64,000 nucleotides of DNA from Hygrophila difformis (taxonomy: Eukaryota; Streptophyta; Magnoliopsida; Lamiales; Acanthaceae). The notes under the pieces were generated by a model. That model was given only the letters and a program-made list of their open reading frames with translations, made no database searches and was not told the origin of the DNA. This document shows positions 15,201 through 27,500 of this stretch, piece by piece. The translations under genes and the position numbers were made by a program. Position 1 is the first letter of the stretch, and every line of letters begins with the position of its first letter. The stretch lies in contig JAOANR010000006.1 in assembly GCA_030278955.1 (NCBI GenBank), positions 10,749,915 through 10,813,914 of the forward strand. Reading direction: 5' to 3'.

Positions 15201-18200
15201 TTACTAAAAAGTGTGTAAAAAGAAAGAGATCAATAATATGAAACCGGTAGTAAATAAATAAATAATACCAAAAATATAAGGTTTCACCTCAATGCTTTGC
15301 TTCCCGAACCATGTTCCTATCATATGTTCTTCTTTCTCTTCTCCAGGAAAAGAATATTGAAAGACAAAGCAATCTCCACTGTAAAACTTAGATTGATCAG
15401 AACCTGAAAGTAGTGTCTTCTGGTGCCCATCGACACGCCATACCTGTTTTGCAAGTAGAAAACAAAAAAAAAAAAAAATTAAAAATTTTTTTTTATAAAA
15501 AAAAGTAGCAAAAGTTGGAACAAGAGTATAAGCTTGGCTAATTAAAACCATGCCTTGCTTGTTTGTTCTTAGTTTGAACAAAACAGGGGATCCAATTGCT
15601 CTAATAGCATATTAGGAAATGGCATCATATTTTCCACTAACATGAATAAGCTAGAACTCTATTTCTTGAGAAAATAACAAAATATTAACACAAAATTTCA
15701 AACCACACCTTTTTTGTAATATGAGAATATGTACAGTAAAGCATGACGCAGATTCTTAGACATAAATAGAAAAAAGTGGAAATATATTGACATTACCTGT
15801 AAATCTCCTGTGCAATCTATGTATGGTTGTGGTTCTTCCTTGGGAGATTCTGCTTTCAGAAGGCCCTTCACGTTAAATCCTTGACGCTTTAGAAGTGCTA
15901 CAGAAAACCAATTGAAAGAAATGATGAGAACCCACCAGAGGATGTAGAAAAATAAATACTACGGCAGAAAGTAACATAGGTGAGAGGAAAGTGAATCACT
16001 AAGAAACTAAGTAAAACGTTTGCTGTTTTCATCAGATATGCTCGGTACTCACAAGCAACTTTCCCTCTACCATCCTCAGACACAGCTACATTGGTTGACT
16101 GAGGCCAGGACTCAAACTTTGAACGAAATATCACTGTCTCAAAGCCCTCAATCACACGGATTACATGGGACGTGGATCTATCAAGGCTACGTAGTAATTC
16201 CTATAAGTGAAAGTGAGTGTTAATTTTAATTGTAAGAAGGCTAAAACATAAGACAAATTACAGAAGCTTGGCTTACATCAACAGCACCACTTGCAGCTTT
16301 TCTTTCATCAAGAGAAGTACTTCTGCCCATCCAAACAAAGACTTCCTTTCCACAATTAAGAATATAGCATTTTTGTGTGTCTAATAGATCCCTTGTCAAA
16401 GAATCAGTCTCAACAGGTACCGTTTCTCCCTTCTCAACACTTGAATTATATACAATTGTCAGAAGCAGTGTGCTGAAATTCTATGTACTCATTAAGAACA
16501 AGAACTAATTCCATCCCAAAGATAAACCCAATTTCCTTGTTTAGTTTCCTTCTTGGAATATCTTTTTCTAGACTTTTTACCATAATTTCACATATTTGTA
16601 TACATAAAACTTTTTCAACATTAATTTTTCATTATCCTATATAATAATAAATAAATAAAAAAAGATAAAATAATAATAATTCAATCAGCACACTATTCAA
16701 ATTTATACTATAATAAATCCTGGAAGCATATTTTATTGTGTTGACTATATTACCCTTTTAAGTTATAATTAATCTATTTATAAAAATTATATGTTATAGG
16801 TTAAAATAGTAATTTTACCTCAAAGATATGCATATCTTTCATAAAGATACATATCAAAGGTTTAGAAAGTAAAATCACTTCATCCTAAAATTTCATGACC
16901 GTAGGATTGAAAATATGTTAATCTCCACCATTTATTCCTAATATTAAATAAATCTTGAAACCACAATTTTATTGTGATACCTATATTGCCCTTTTAAGTC
17001 ATCATTATTTTTCTTTATAAAAATATATATATTACGGTTTAAACAGTAAAGAAAATACATAACAAATCTTTAAATAAATATACTGTATAAACTATTTTGA
17101 CTAAAAATATTTAGAGTATTAGAATTTAAATTTTTATTGTAAATTATTTTCTGAAAAACTACATATTATACATAAAATAAAAAAAAGTATTTCATGAGTG
17201 ATAAAAATTCAATATACTACTTTATGTAAAAAAAATTAATGACATTAATCTACATGCATAATTTTTAATACTACCTTTGTTCCTTTTGTATAAATATAAT
17301 ATATACCATCAACATATTTTTGCGGGTAATTAAAGTCAATAATTTTTAATATTACCTTTGTTCCTTTTGTATAAATATAATATATACCATCAACATATTT
17401 TTGCGGGTAATTAAAGTCAATTAGAAAGACGAAAGTTTTAAAGTACTTAATTAATTTAATTATACATATAATATTTATAACAGTAGGGGTGGTAATCATG
17501 GATTAGTTTTTCTATTTATATTTTATTTGCATAAAAAATTGAATTATACTGTGGTATAGAAGTATGTATTATGAAAAAAAATTAAAAATTTATTTCTTCT
17601 ATCATTTAAGAAAAAGATAATAGAAATTATATTTTATTAAAAATATTGTTTTCATAAATACACTAAAATAATAATATCTATCATTTTATATTTAAAAAGT
17701 TAATACCCGTGCGCGGAGCGCGGGTGAAAAATCTAGTTCAAATATAATTTTTTATATACTCACTAACTAAACGAACAATTTCAAAACTACACCCAAACAG
17801 GACCCATTTTTGTAAAAAAGAAGGGGGGGGGGGGGGGGGGGGGGCACAACAAATACTACACTGTCAAAATCTGTGTTTTCACAGTTCATCCATTAATTTG
17901 TTAGAAGAATTTGTGCAGCAAAATTTCCCCTTTGTTGGCAAATGGGAGAGGAATGCACAATTTACTAGCATGTATATCAAAATGAGCATTTGGTACACAT
18001 AATTCCATGACAATGAAAGAACTAAAAAATATTCTATCAGTAGTCATTGAAATTTATATTATGTGAGTCCACATTTTTCAACATAAGAGAATACATACAT
18101 CATTATATTTAGAGGTTCAAGGAAACTATGAAATACCAGAAAAGCTTAGGAGGACCAAGAATGGTGCTGCGGGGTTCATCTGTAGTTGTTTTTCTTGGAA

Positions 18201-21200
18201 GTGGAGCAAAGCCACCAAAGAAGCCCCAAAATTCTCCAGTCTCAGCGTCAGCCATCAATTTTCCATCTTCTGCAGACAAAAGAACACACTATGTGAGGTA
18301 TACATTACTCAGATCTGAACAATTAGATTAACAAATTAGTAGTTACCAATAGCTGCTATTTCACATTTTCCATCATGGTAAGTATCTTTAATGTACTGAA
18401 CAACTTCCAAAGCTTTAGCCCTCTCTTGAATACATGAGTTGGAACCATTGAATTGAAAAATTTTCGATTTTGTATCAAGAACAAAGATGTCATCATGATT
18501 GAGAGAAGATCGAGCAAAAGGCACCTGCCCAACATAAAAATTCCATCATCCAGATATGCAATAGGAAGATGTATCGCCATAAGTAAATGGGGGGTGGGGG
18601 GGAACCAACCTCTTTCACATTAACGACATGTTTTCCTCTACACACATACAAACGAGTCTGGTGCTCTTCAGCTTCAACATGAGTGAAGCCGGAGGCTACT
18701 CCACCTGGTTGAGGTATTATACATGGTTTAAAATAAGAAAGGAACTTCTCTGATTCATGACCTTGTAATTCACGGTATTGAACAGCACGTCCTCCAAGAG
18801 CTGCATCCAGTTCAACAGTTTTAATGGCTGCAGTGCCTGATTCATCCTACATTTAACATTTTTTATATGAATTAAGTAATAAAGTTACATAGGAATGCCA
18901 AATTAACAAAGAAGATACCATGAAAGGCTTACCTGGCTGGTTTCTTTACCAAGCCAATAATGAATATCATGATGCAGGACACCACTTTTTAGTGCCGTGG
19001 TCTGTAAAAAGGAGACTAACCGTCATGGTTAATTAAAATATATATATTCCAGTCACAAATAAGGGGATAAGGACATGGGGAAAACTGAATGGCATAGCAT
19101 ATTCATGACTACTGCGGTTAACTAAACCCCAGCCGAGTCATACAGATTGAGTGTCCATGTTGAGTTAAGTCCACTTTAGGTTTTCAGAACTTTGTTATTA
19201 TGTTAATGATCTCACTCAAATGACAAAGACACAAGGTTTTATATTCAGTGCCAGCGCCTAGGCAAGAGATGTGCCCACCTGGGTGGAGAGCATTTTCCAT
19301 AAATACATAGGAGAATTAATTTTTACAAACAAAACATTATCATGACAATCCATATTTTCTATTTAATTTTTACATTTAATCTTATTGCTTACAGGACCTA
19401 AGTTGGTTGGTCTATAGTCTATGTACCTTTTCATTTTCATCATTTTGTAGCCTTTCATATCTAGTTTAGTAAATTTGTGTGCACAGCCTCATTTGACAAG
19501 TGTATCCCTTAGAAAACTACTCTCCATTGATAATTAATTATTTAAAAAAAATAAGTACCTAATTTTAATTATTTTTTTTAAAAAAAATAAGTACCTAATT
19601 TATCTTTCATAACCATTAAAACATAAATTCTTAAATACAAATAATAAACCATAATTTTATTTTGAGTAATAATTTAATGTATAATTAAAAGATCAACCCA
19701 AAGCTTAAATGAATTAAATTTATATAATGTATAATTAAAAGATCAACCCACAGCTTAAATGATTTAAATTTATATATTTATATAAATATCAATATTAGAA
19801 TCTGAATCTAAGGTTCAATATTTTTAGCGTATCCCGGGTATCCTCAGGCCACATTGGGCCCAAGACTAATCCCTCGAGGATCTGGTAGGCATTAAAGGGT
19901 TGTACACAAGATAGCATATCCATGCTTGTACACAAGCCTGCCCGAGTGCCATACATTGAAATAAACAAAGTCATTGGGTGTTACACCATGGATACTCCCA
20001 TGGAACCAAATGTCAATCTTAATGAAGATGGGAGAAAAGGAGGGGAGAGGAGGGGGATCATAAAAAATTTCAGAGCAATATAAAAAAAGTAGATTGACAA
20101 AAAAGCATCTACCACAAATGTTGAGTCATTGCTTCATGTTAAACTAATCATGGGGATGCAGTAGTGAGAATCTTATAAGTACCCAAAAGGTCTTTAAGAG
20201 AAGAGGTATTCTCTTAACCATAGTCATTTTTTATGTGCAAGGGTACACCTTATGTCTAAAGCAGCAAACCAATGGAATTTATTTTATCATTAAAATGTAG
20301 TCTTACGGATTTAAATCCATACCCATATCTTCAAACCAAATGGTTCCATGTATTCTACCCACAATGTATGAACTGAGTTGGTTTGAAGCATTTGTCAATC
20401 CAATTTTCCCTTAATCTCAATCTTTGGCAATACACTAGTACTTGGATATATGATCTACAAGCAAACATGATCTCCAAACTGAGAGTGCCAAAGCTAATAT
20501 ACAATGACTAAAAATCATGAAGAAATATATTTAGCTTTAATAAATATGTATACATACATAGATATTTATATGATATATACATATATATACACACATTTCA
20601 ATTTTTAATTGAACATGACGTGAGTAACCAAACTAAGTCCAAGCTACCTTGAGGGGATTGGGGTTGAGTCTAATGGCTAAGCCTTCAACCTCCAAACTTT
20701 AATTTGTTGTGTGGCACTCACCTTAAGTATATAAATAAATAAAATAAATATGATGGCCTAGCTAACTTGACTTGTGTATTTGTCAAAAGCAACTTGTGCA
20801 ATTTCTAATTTAAAGAGATACGAGCTAACACTAGAAAAATCAAGTTCTTGTAGCAGACTCGAAGTACAATACAGCATCACAACACAATCAATATTTTGAA
20901 GAAAGCTTAGAATTTACATGACAAAGAAGGACCATTCAACATGTTTAGGTAGGAACAAGGGCATAATATATTAAAAACCATATTATCCTACTTTTATGAA
21001 GTTTAAGGTTTCATTGTAAAGAGGCAAAGAGCAATTATATCATATTAACAGAGGCATAGAGATGTGTGGATAACTGGATATCATACAGGGTAGTGTAGAG
21101 TGAATGGTTAAAGTTATCCAGAAAAGTCTGGAATCCACTATATCATAAGATAGTAAACTGAAAAGCATAAATAGTACTTGCAGATGAAAAATCATGCTTA

Positions 21201-21760
21201 AAAAAATCCACGAAAATGGGATGAAAAATATAAAATGAATTAGCACTCCAGATTTTCCTGGTATTGCTCTGCAAGAAAATTAGTAGAGGCATAAGAAACG
21301 GTCTCTGGAGTAGAAGAACACGAAATTACCTTCAAGATAATGTAGGAATCACCAGTGAAAAATTTCCCATGTGATGTTTTTGGTACTGGGACTGGAAGGA
21401 AATTTTCAATTCGCCATATCTCAATGCCACTACACTAAGTCAAGGTGACAAATATGTTATAGCCACAATCTGCAACAAATATGTTATAGCCACAATCTGC
21501 AGTACATTAGAAGGAACTCAACGATATAAGTCATATTGCAGTTTGCTGTGTACTAAATTTGCAGCCCGAACCACAATATGAATAGATTCCTATGCGGATC
21601 CTGGTAGGAACTAATTTAGCCAGCAGGAATGAGAAACACGGAATACTTTAATGTAACAAGACAATAATGTACAGAAACAAATTGACATGTGCAAATGAGG
21701 ATACGCCTTCTGTCCTGCCCCCTGGAAGGCTGGATCTAAATCTCTCATTGAAACAGACAT
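9208..21760 (-). CDS. Villin (actin filament bundling/severing protein), VLN4-like
   Basis: Encodes a 962-residue villin. I placed 22 coding exons (high to low): 21705-21760, 21330-21429, 18933-19001, 18610-18846, 18347-18524, 18137-18269, 16277-16439, 16053-16200, 15797-15897, 15288-15443, 13800-13868, 13638-13706, 13381-13518, 12197-12325, 11962-12109, 11824-11834, 11527-11667, 10592-10717, 10442-10507, 9717-10044, 9417-9625, 9208-9321. Every junction is GT..AG and phases sum to 963 codons. The start [19 protein letters not shown] is the classic plant villin N-terminus. Six gelsolin repeats follow (for example [31 protein letters not shown]), then a Ser/Pro-rich linker (residues about 750-900) and a C-terminal headpiece ([13 protein letters not shown] ... 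[10 protein letters not shown]). Length matches the family (about 950-980). Assignment to VLN4 rather than another paralogue is from memory of the N-terminus and is tentative. Large introns host a Helitron end, tandem repeats and long G runs. Confidence 0.95.
11824..11834 (-). other. 11-nt microexon of villin
   Basis: The sense sequence GAGATCTCAAG is bounded by ...TTTTCAG and GTATGG. It restores the frame between the exons ending SCTLSN-G and beginning VTEVYNF, giving the conserved villin word NGDLK-VTE. Without it the two neighbours would be out of phase. Confidence 0.85.
14100..14132 (+). repeat. G-rich tract in a villin intron
   Basis: A TGG/GGT microsatellite runs into G7-T-G14. On villin's sense strand this is a C tract; the G strand is the transcription template. 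It could form a G-quadruplex. Confidence 0.9.
15059..15200. mobile_element. Possible one-ended Stowaway-type MITE remnant in a villin intron
   Basis: TACTCCCTCCATTTCAAAT at 15059 matches the Stowaway terminal sequence (CTCCCTCCGTCCC after a TA). I could not find the matching inverted end within the next few hundred bases, so this is a truncated or diverged copy. Confidence 0.4.
16635..17736 (+). mobile_element. Non-autonomous Helitron (3' end clear, 5' end uncertain) in villin intron 6
   Basis: The right end shows the Helitron signature: a GC-rich hairpin (ACCCGTGCGCGGAGCGCGGGT, 17705-17725), a short A-rich spacer, then CTAG (17733-17736) followed by T. No target duplication is expected for Helitrons. 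The left end should start with TC after an A. TCCTATATAATAATAAAT at 16635 fits, but a second candidate near 16702 and a related block near 16935 (both ...AATAAATC.TG.AA.C) suggest rearrangement or nesting of two copies. There is no Rep/helicase coding, so it is non-autonomous. It contains the 81-bp tandem duplication. Confidence 0.6.
17260..17421. repeat. Two-copy 81-bp tandem duplication
   Basis: Copy 1 is 17260-17340 and copy 2 is 17341-17421, almost identical (ACTACC versus ATTACC near the start). This creates a spurious repetitive open frame on the minus strand. The high identity indicates a recent duplication inside the Helitron-like element. Confidence 0.9.
17823..17844 (+). repeat. 22-nt poly-G tract in a villin intron
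   Basis: An uninterrupted run of 22 G on the plus strand, about 90 bp past the Helitron end. Its length is prone to sequencing error. Confidence 0.85.
19543..19775. repeat. Short tandem duplications in a villin intron
   Basis: AAAAAAATAAGTACCTAATTT occurs twice about 36 bp apart near 19543-19601. A 50-bp unit starting AATGTATAATTAAAAGATCA occurs twice, at 19676-19725 and 19726-19775, with few differences. The rest of this 2.3-kb intron (19002-21329) holds no gene I can support; 19825-19960 is relatively GC-rich and may be an old transposon scrap. Confidence 0.75.
21448..21501. repeat. 27-bp tandem duplication beside a villin splice acceptor
   Basis: ACAAATATGTTATAGCCACA plus seven more bases occurs at 21448-21474 and 21475-21501. 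It lies just upstream (in sense direction) of the acceptor of coding exon 2 and duplicates a TTGCAG acceptor-like word. Confidence 0.85.
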
Positions 21761-23214
21761 GATGTTTTTGGTACTTATAGAAAGTAAAACTGGACCTGTA
21801 AAAAAAAATGACCGTGACAACAGCCCCATTGAATGAACAAACAAAAGAATGACTGCCAACTGTTAACAAGTTTTTGCAAAATAAAATAAAAAAATGCAAC
21901 TCCTAATAACTTTAAGGGGCAACTTTTCTCCAGGACATTTCTAAGTCAAGACATAAAGAAGATAAAAAATTTCTTAACTTACTAGAGCATTTCAAGTATG
22001 ATCATAACAATCATGAATGGCAAATCAAAGTTGACTCTGAGATTTTGGTTGTTAAACAATTAATTATTTGGCGTGAACAGAAATGATAGTTTTAGCTCTG
22101 AGTACTTTTGCACGATGCATTTTGCAGACACCATAAAATTTCAAATTTAGCAGGTTTCTCTTGGTCATCAGGTCATCTGTCATTAATCATTCAATACTGA
22201 TTTGAAGCATCTTCTTTCGGAAATGCAATATTACGTTCTATACAATGTCCAAGTATTGAGCATAAAATGCTACATCAATCTTATCATCTTAGCTTTACAG
22301 ACCCCCGAATTTTATGACTTCATCGGGTGATCAAGCAGTGAAGATCAAATAGTAACAGAAATAAAAATCTTCAAATCCATTTGATTATCAATGGTGCACG
22401 AAGATCATCAAATAACTACTGAACTCTTCATTCCATCACATTGGTGAAATTTTTCAAAAGAAACAAATTCAAATTCCAGGACTCCTCAAAGGGGAGATAT
22501 GACGGATCTATGATTCAGCTAACGGCACCAAAACTTTTATTCAATGCTTCATTTCCCATGCTTCAAAAAGCTTTCAACCATCATAGCATATCGGCAGATT
22601 GTTAAGCGCTCCAATGCATTTCTTCTTAAATTTTGTGAAGCACAATTATCTCGAAATACCGTTTGTCTGTCAACTTCAAGTTCTTAGAAAAGTTATTTAA
22701 TGCCAATTGCACGATTTACCAGATAAAGCAGTTCCTTTCAAACATCCAGGCATTAACGAACATTAGGAATGAAAGTTTCCAAAACATATATCTTCTCTCT
22801 TCCAAACCAAATTGACTACTTTCTGACTTCCCTCGTCATCAAAGTGATCAAACTTGCAAACTTAACCAATTGAAAACTCCCCAATCTACAAACCTTCTCC
22901 ACACTCGAGACGTCAAAATTACGGAATCAAATCAGCAAATCCGGCACAGGAAGACAAGTACAAAGGGTAAACAAGTAAAAAATCAGACGAACGCGACTAA
23001 AGCTGAATTGATTACCTCTATTTGGCGTTGGCAATACAATACTCCTTGACGCCCAGTTGCAACAAAATCAAGCAGATCCAATCTAATATCTTAACTTAAC
23101 TCAATCAACAAAAAAGAAGTTTTCCAATAATTAAAAGAAGGAAAAATTAAAATGGTTTTTCTAGAAAACAGATGAAATTCCAAAAGAATAATCGGTAAAA
23201 AGAGAATCTTCTGA

Positions 23215-23255
<41 letters not shown>

Positions 23256-23260
23256 AAAAA
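21761..23260 (-). promoter_or_regulatory. Villin 5' UTR with leader intron, and core promoter
   Basis: The exon carrying the start codon has an acceptor (TTTTTTACAG) at 21796-21797, just upstream of the ATG. A matching donor (sense AATAGAG|GTAATC) lies at 23014-23015, giving a 5' UTR intron of about 1.2 kb (21796-23015). The leader exon would begin somewhere in 23016-23260. A (GA)n tract at 23220-23250 reads as (CT)n on the sense strand, a common feature near plant transcription starts. Confidence 0.55.
23220..23250. repeat. (GA)n/(CT)n microsatellite
   Basis: About 15 uninterrupted GA units, positioned at the presumed 5' end of the villin transcript. Confidence 0.9.
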
Positions 23261-24423
23261 AGGGAGGGTGGAGGGAATGATGGATGAGTGAGTTGCCAAA
23301 CACAATCAGGCGTGCCTATCACTAACACATGTAACAGCAAACTTAAAAAAGAAGACCCTTTCCTTTTTCTCTCTGAAAACAGTAATCACAATGAACTGTA
23401 AAGCCTCACTAAACCATTTATATAAAATCCCACAAAATATCCACCATTTACCAAAGGAAAAAATTAAAGTAATAATACTAGAAATAAGCCGACAAAAAAA
23501 AAAATGGGAATTGGAAAAATCTACGGGAACCCTTTTCGAAGTTCAAAGAGACAATGAAAGAATGAAAAGGGGTAGTAGGAATTGGGCAATAGAACCAGCC
23601 GTCTTGGACAAAGGCAGTGATGTTGGGTGGCAATGGCTTTATTTAGTTTGGGCCTCAGATGGTGCGGGTGTGAATGCGTGATAGTATAACTACTACTAAG
23701 ATTATATGATTGGGACCTGTGGACTGTGGAAGGAGAATGGGGAAGAACCCAAGAAATAGAGGATGTCTGGTGGGACCATTGACATTGGAGGGCTAAGGGC
23801 CTTATCATTAACGGTACTGTTGTCTCATGTCTGAATTTTAATTTAAGTCTTCGGAGTAATTTTTTTTTCCCAAAGACAAGAAGTGAGATTCATTGTGTGG
23901 TTGTTGCATACTAAGAAATAGCGGATAACATTATTTTCGGACTATGGGAGGGAATTTCTGGGGGGAGGCAAGAGTGTTCAATAGGGCATCTACGTGAATA
24001 GTGACTTCCTCTGTTTTTTCTTTTTTTTTCCTACGAAACACCCAACACACAATCCAATATATATTTTAAACAATTAATAACTAAAATTCGGTACAAGTAA
24101 AAATTTTAAAAGTTTAATGTTTAAAAACTACAAAACGAGACGAATTTAACAAAATTTCACTTGGCTATATTTTAACTTGTCTAACTATTATAAAACTTTA
24201 TGTCAAAGTATTTGTGTGAACAGTGTCACATTTACAAATATAGCAGTCTTTTAAAAATGGAGGAAGTAGTTTTGTGCAAGTTTTTAAATCATTAAGTATA
24301 AGAATATGGTACTGATTTCCTTACTAAAAGCTTTTAATTTACTTCGTTCCATTCAAATAATTACATTTATCATAAACTCTCAAAAACAACTTCATAATTG
24401 ACCCACTTAATCCATATTCATAT
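23261..24423. other. Intergenic region with degenerate MITE sequence
   Basis: No gene is seen. The stretch about 24060-24265 contains AAACTACAAAACGAGACGAA and GGAGGAAGTAG, which echo the core and end of the Stowaway MITEs elsewhere in the window. It is probably a decayed copy. Open frames at 23391 (+) and 23521 (-) lack protein character. Confidence 0.45.
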
Positions 24424-24535
24424 TTATTACTACTACTATTTTTTTTTGGATAAGCCGAAGCCTGGAAACAAAGATACAAAATAGAAAGAAAAAACAAAAG
24501 CGACAAACTAAAAACAACAGGACACTAAGTCCCAA

Positions 24536-27500
24536 CTAATCGATATGGGGACAACTCGCTTCCAAATCCAGCGCCAATTCCCCCTTGACAAGGTCCGGGG
24601 GAAAAGCCCACGTAGTGAAGAAGTCTTCAACAGAAGCACCATGTCGAGCAAGCTTATCCGCCACTTTATTTCCCTCTCTCTTTAAGTGATGGACATGACA
24701 GACAGAGAAGCTCGCCTTCCTATCCTTGATACGTTGAACCAGCGAGGCAAAAGGGTGGAAACTGTTGTTGGCCTGGAGAATCCTTACCACTTCCATAGAG
24801 TTCGTGTAGCAACAGCAGCACCTAACCCCTTTTTCAGCCAGAAAATCCATGCCCTCTGCTAAAGCTGTTAGTTCCGCGAAAAGGATGGAATTTGTGAGAA
24901 GAGACCCACATCCACCTCCACACCAGTTTCCTTCCTCATCCCGAAGGACAAAACCATAACCAGCTCTGTTCGACTGCCCCTTTACACTCCCATCCACGTG
25001 TAGGATGCTAACTCCCCTGCCTGAAGGATTCCATGGAATGGCCTTAGGACGTGAGGCCTTCACAGACCTTTTGTTTACTGCTGCCGCAAGATCAGCTGTG
25101 AGCCGGATGATCTCCCGATGAGTTAGCCAATCATTTTTATACTCCCCTCGGAAGACCCTTGCATTCCTCTCAAGCCAAATGGCCCACATCCCTGCCACCA
25201 GAATATGTCCATATCTGTTCACCATCGCCTGTAGAAGATGACGAATCGAGTCCTTTGGCATTCCATCACAGTCCAGAGGCACTAGGATCTTTAGCTTGCC
25301 CCAAGTCCGTCGAGCCCAGTCGCATGAGAAAAGACAATGGCTCCATGTCTCCTCCTCAACTCCACAGATAAGGCATAATGGAGAATTGGATAGCTTCCGT
25401 TTGAAGCGGGTGGAGTTCACTGGCAAAGAATCATGACAAATTAACCAAAACATGAACCCAATTTTTTCAGGAATGTTAATACACCACATCCATCTCCAAT
25501 CATAGATTTCCTCCATGTCATTAGAAAGCAGCCTGTAGGCCGAGTTGACTGAGTAGCAGCCATTCTGCGTTCCTTTCCACACCCAAATATCTGGCACCAG
25601 CTCATGAATGCTAGGGGGAGTGGTCGAGCCAATATCATCCATCAAAGCTCTTGGTATCTGAGTGTGGACCTTCTGCCATTGCCATTTTCCATTATCAATA
25701 ATATCTCGAATTCTAAGTTCCAAATCATGACTCTCCACAAAGGGGACAATAGAGCCAATTTGAACGTTATTCCACCACTCCATAAACCACAAGGAAACCA
25801 TACCTCTGCCCACTCGGAATTTAAAACCTGACTTCACAAATCCCATCAGTTTTTGCAGCAGACATAATAACTTGGACTTGTGTTTAATCCCCAACAGTGA
25901 GAATCCTTCTTGTTCAGCCCCCAATTCCCGAATAAGTTGCACCCAAAATTTCTCTGGCGAATGGATATACTGCCATACAAGTTTACCAAGTAGGGCTATA
26001 TTCATATTTCTAGCCTTACGAAGGCCCAAACCGCCTGCTCTTCTGGAAGTGGAACACATATCCCATTTCACCAAGTGTAGCCCTTTTCCGTCTCTATTTT
26101 TCCATAAAAAGCGATTAATCCTCCTATCAATAGCAAGACACGTGGCCTCCGGGAGCCAGTGAACTTGCATGTAATATGTGGGGATAGCCGCCAAAACCGC
26201 CCGACAAAGGGTTAGGCGTCCGGCCTTATTCAAAAGCTTGCACGCCCACCCTTCCATCTTCGCATCTAACTTGTCAAGGATGAAGGCAAAGTCTCCAGAG
26301 CGCCGTCTACCCATGAGCATAGGAAACCCCAGATAACTCCCAAAAGACTCAACCACTGCAATGTTGAGGCTATTGGACACCCAATTTTTTTCCCCTGCAC
26401 TGACAGCTCTGGAGAGGAATAAAGATGACTTTTGATGATTGAGTTGAAGACCAGAGGCTTTGGAAAAGGATTCAAGGGCTAGGGAGATACTGTGAATACT
26501 TCTCCTATCCACCATTGCCCCAAGAATTAGGTCATCCGCGAACAATAAATGAGAGATCCCCATACCATCCTTCTTGAAACAGATCGGTTTCCAATCTCCC
26601 TGATGCACCAGTCGTTGTACAAGGATAGAAAACCTTTCCATGACAATTAAAAACAGATACGGCGAGATAGGGTCGCCTTGTCGAAGCCCTTTGCCCGGCT
26701 TAAGTTCCTCCAGAGGTTCTCCGTTCCACAGGATAGCAAAAGAAGGAGAGGAGACACACGCCATAATAAGAGTTCTGATTGCAGTTGGGAAACCCATCTC
26801 CACTAGGCATAGCTCAAGGAAGTCCCACTGGACGTTATCGTAGGCTTTCGCCACATCTATTTTTAGCAGTACAGCTTTGATCCTGGAGTTATAACTAGTC
26901 AGATTGCACACCAATTCTTGCAAAGTCAGGGCATTATCCACAGATCCCCTCCCCGGCAAGAATGCAGCTTGGTGTTTGGAAATATCCTTCTGCAGGTGAG
27001 GCCGAATCCTATTAACAAGTACTTTAGACAAGCATTTGTATACCACGTTGCAAAGGGCTATCGGCCTAAACTCCTTTAGACAAGTAGGGATAGCGATTTT
27101 GGGAATAAGGCAGATAAAGGTTTTAGCCACCTCTGGCGGGATGGCGCCACTGGCCAAAGCGTTTTGAATAAATGCTTGGACAGATCCGCCAACTGTTTCC
27201 CAGAATTGTTTAAAGAAAATTACCGGAAACCCATCTGGACCCGGCGCCGCGTAACTATTCATATCAGAAATCGCTGTATCCACCTCTTGTTTGGTAATGT
27301 CCCTGCCTAAAAGTTCAGCTTCAGCCATAGGGATGGCATTAAGAGTAGGCATTTGAGGCATAAGTTCTCCATCCACCAGTCTCTGCCCTAAACTGATCTG
27401 CGGACCCAAATACAGCTCCTGGAAATACGCCTTAACATGTTCCCTAATTCCTTCTTCTTCCTCACACCAGGCCCCGTTAGGCAAGTATAGTCCGTGAATA

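Noticed and set aside
17245..17499. 84-codon minus-strand frame with internal protein repeat
   Set aside because: Artefact of the 81-bp tandem duplication in AT-rich intron DNA.
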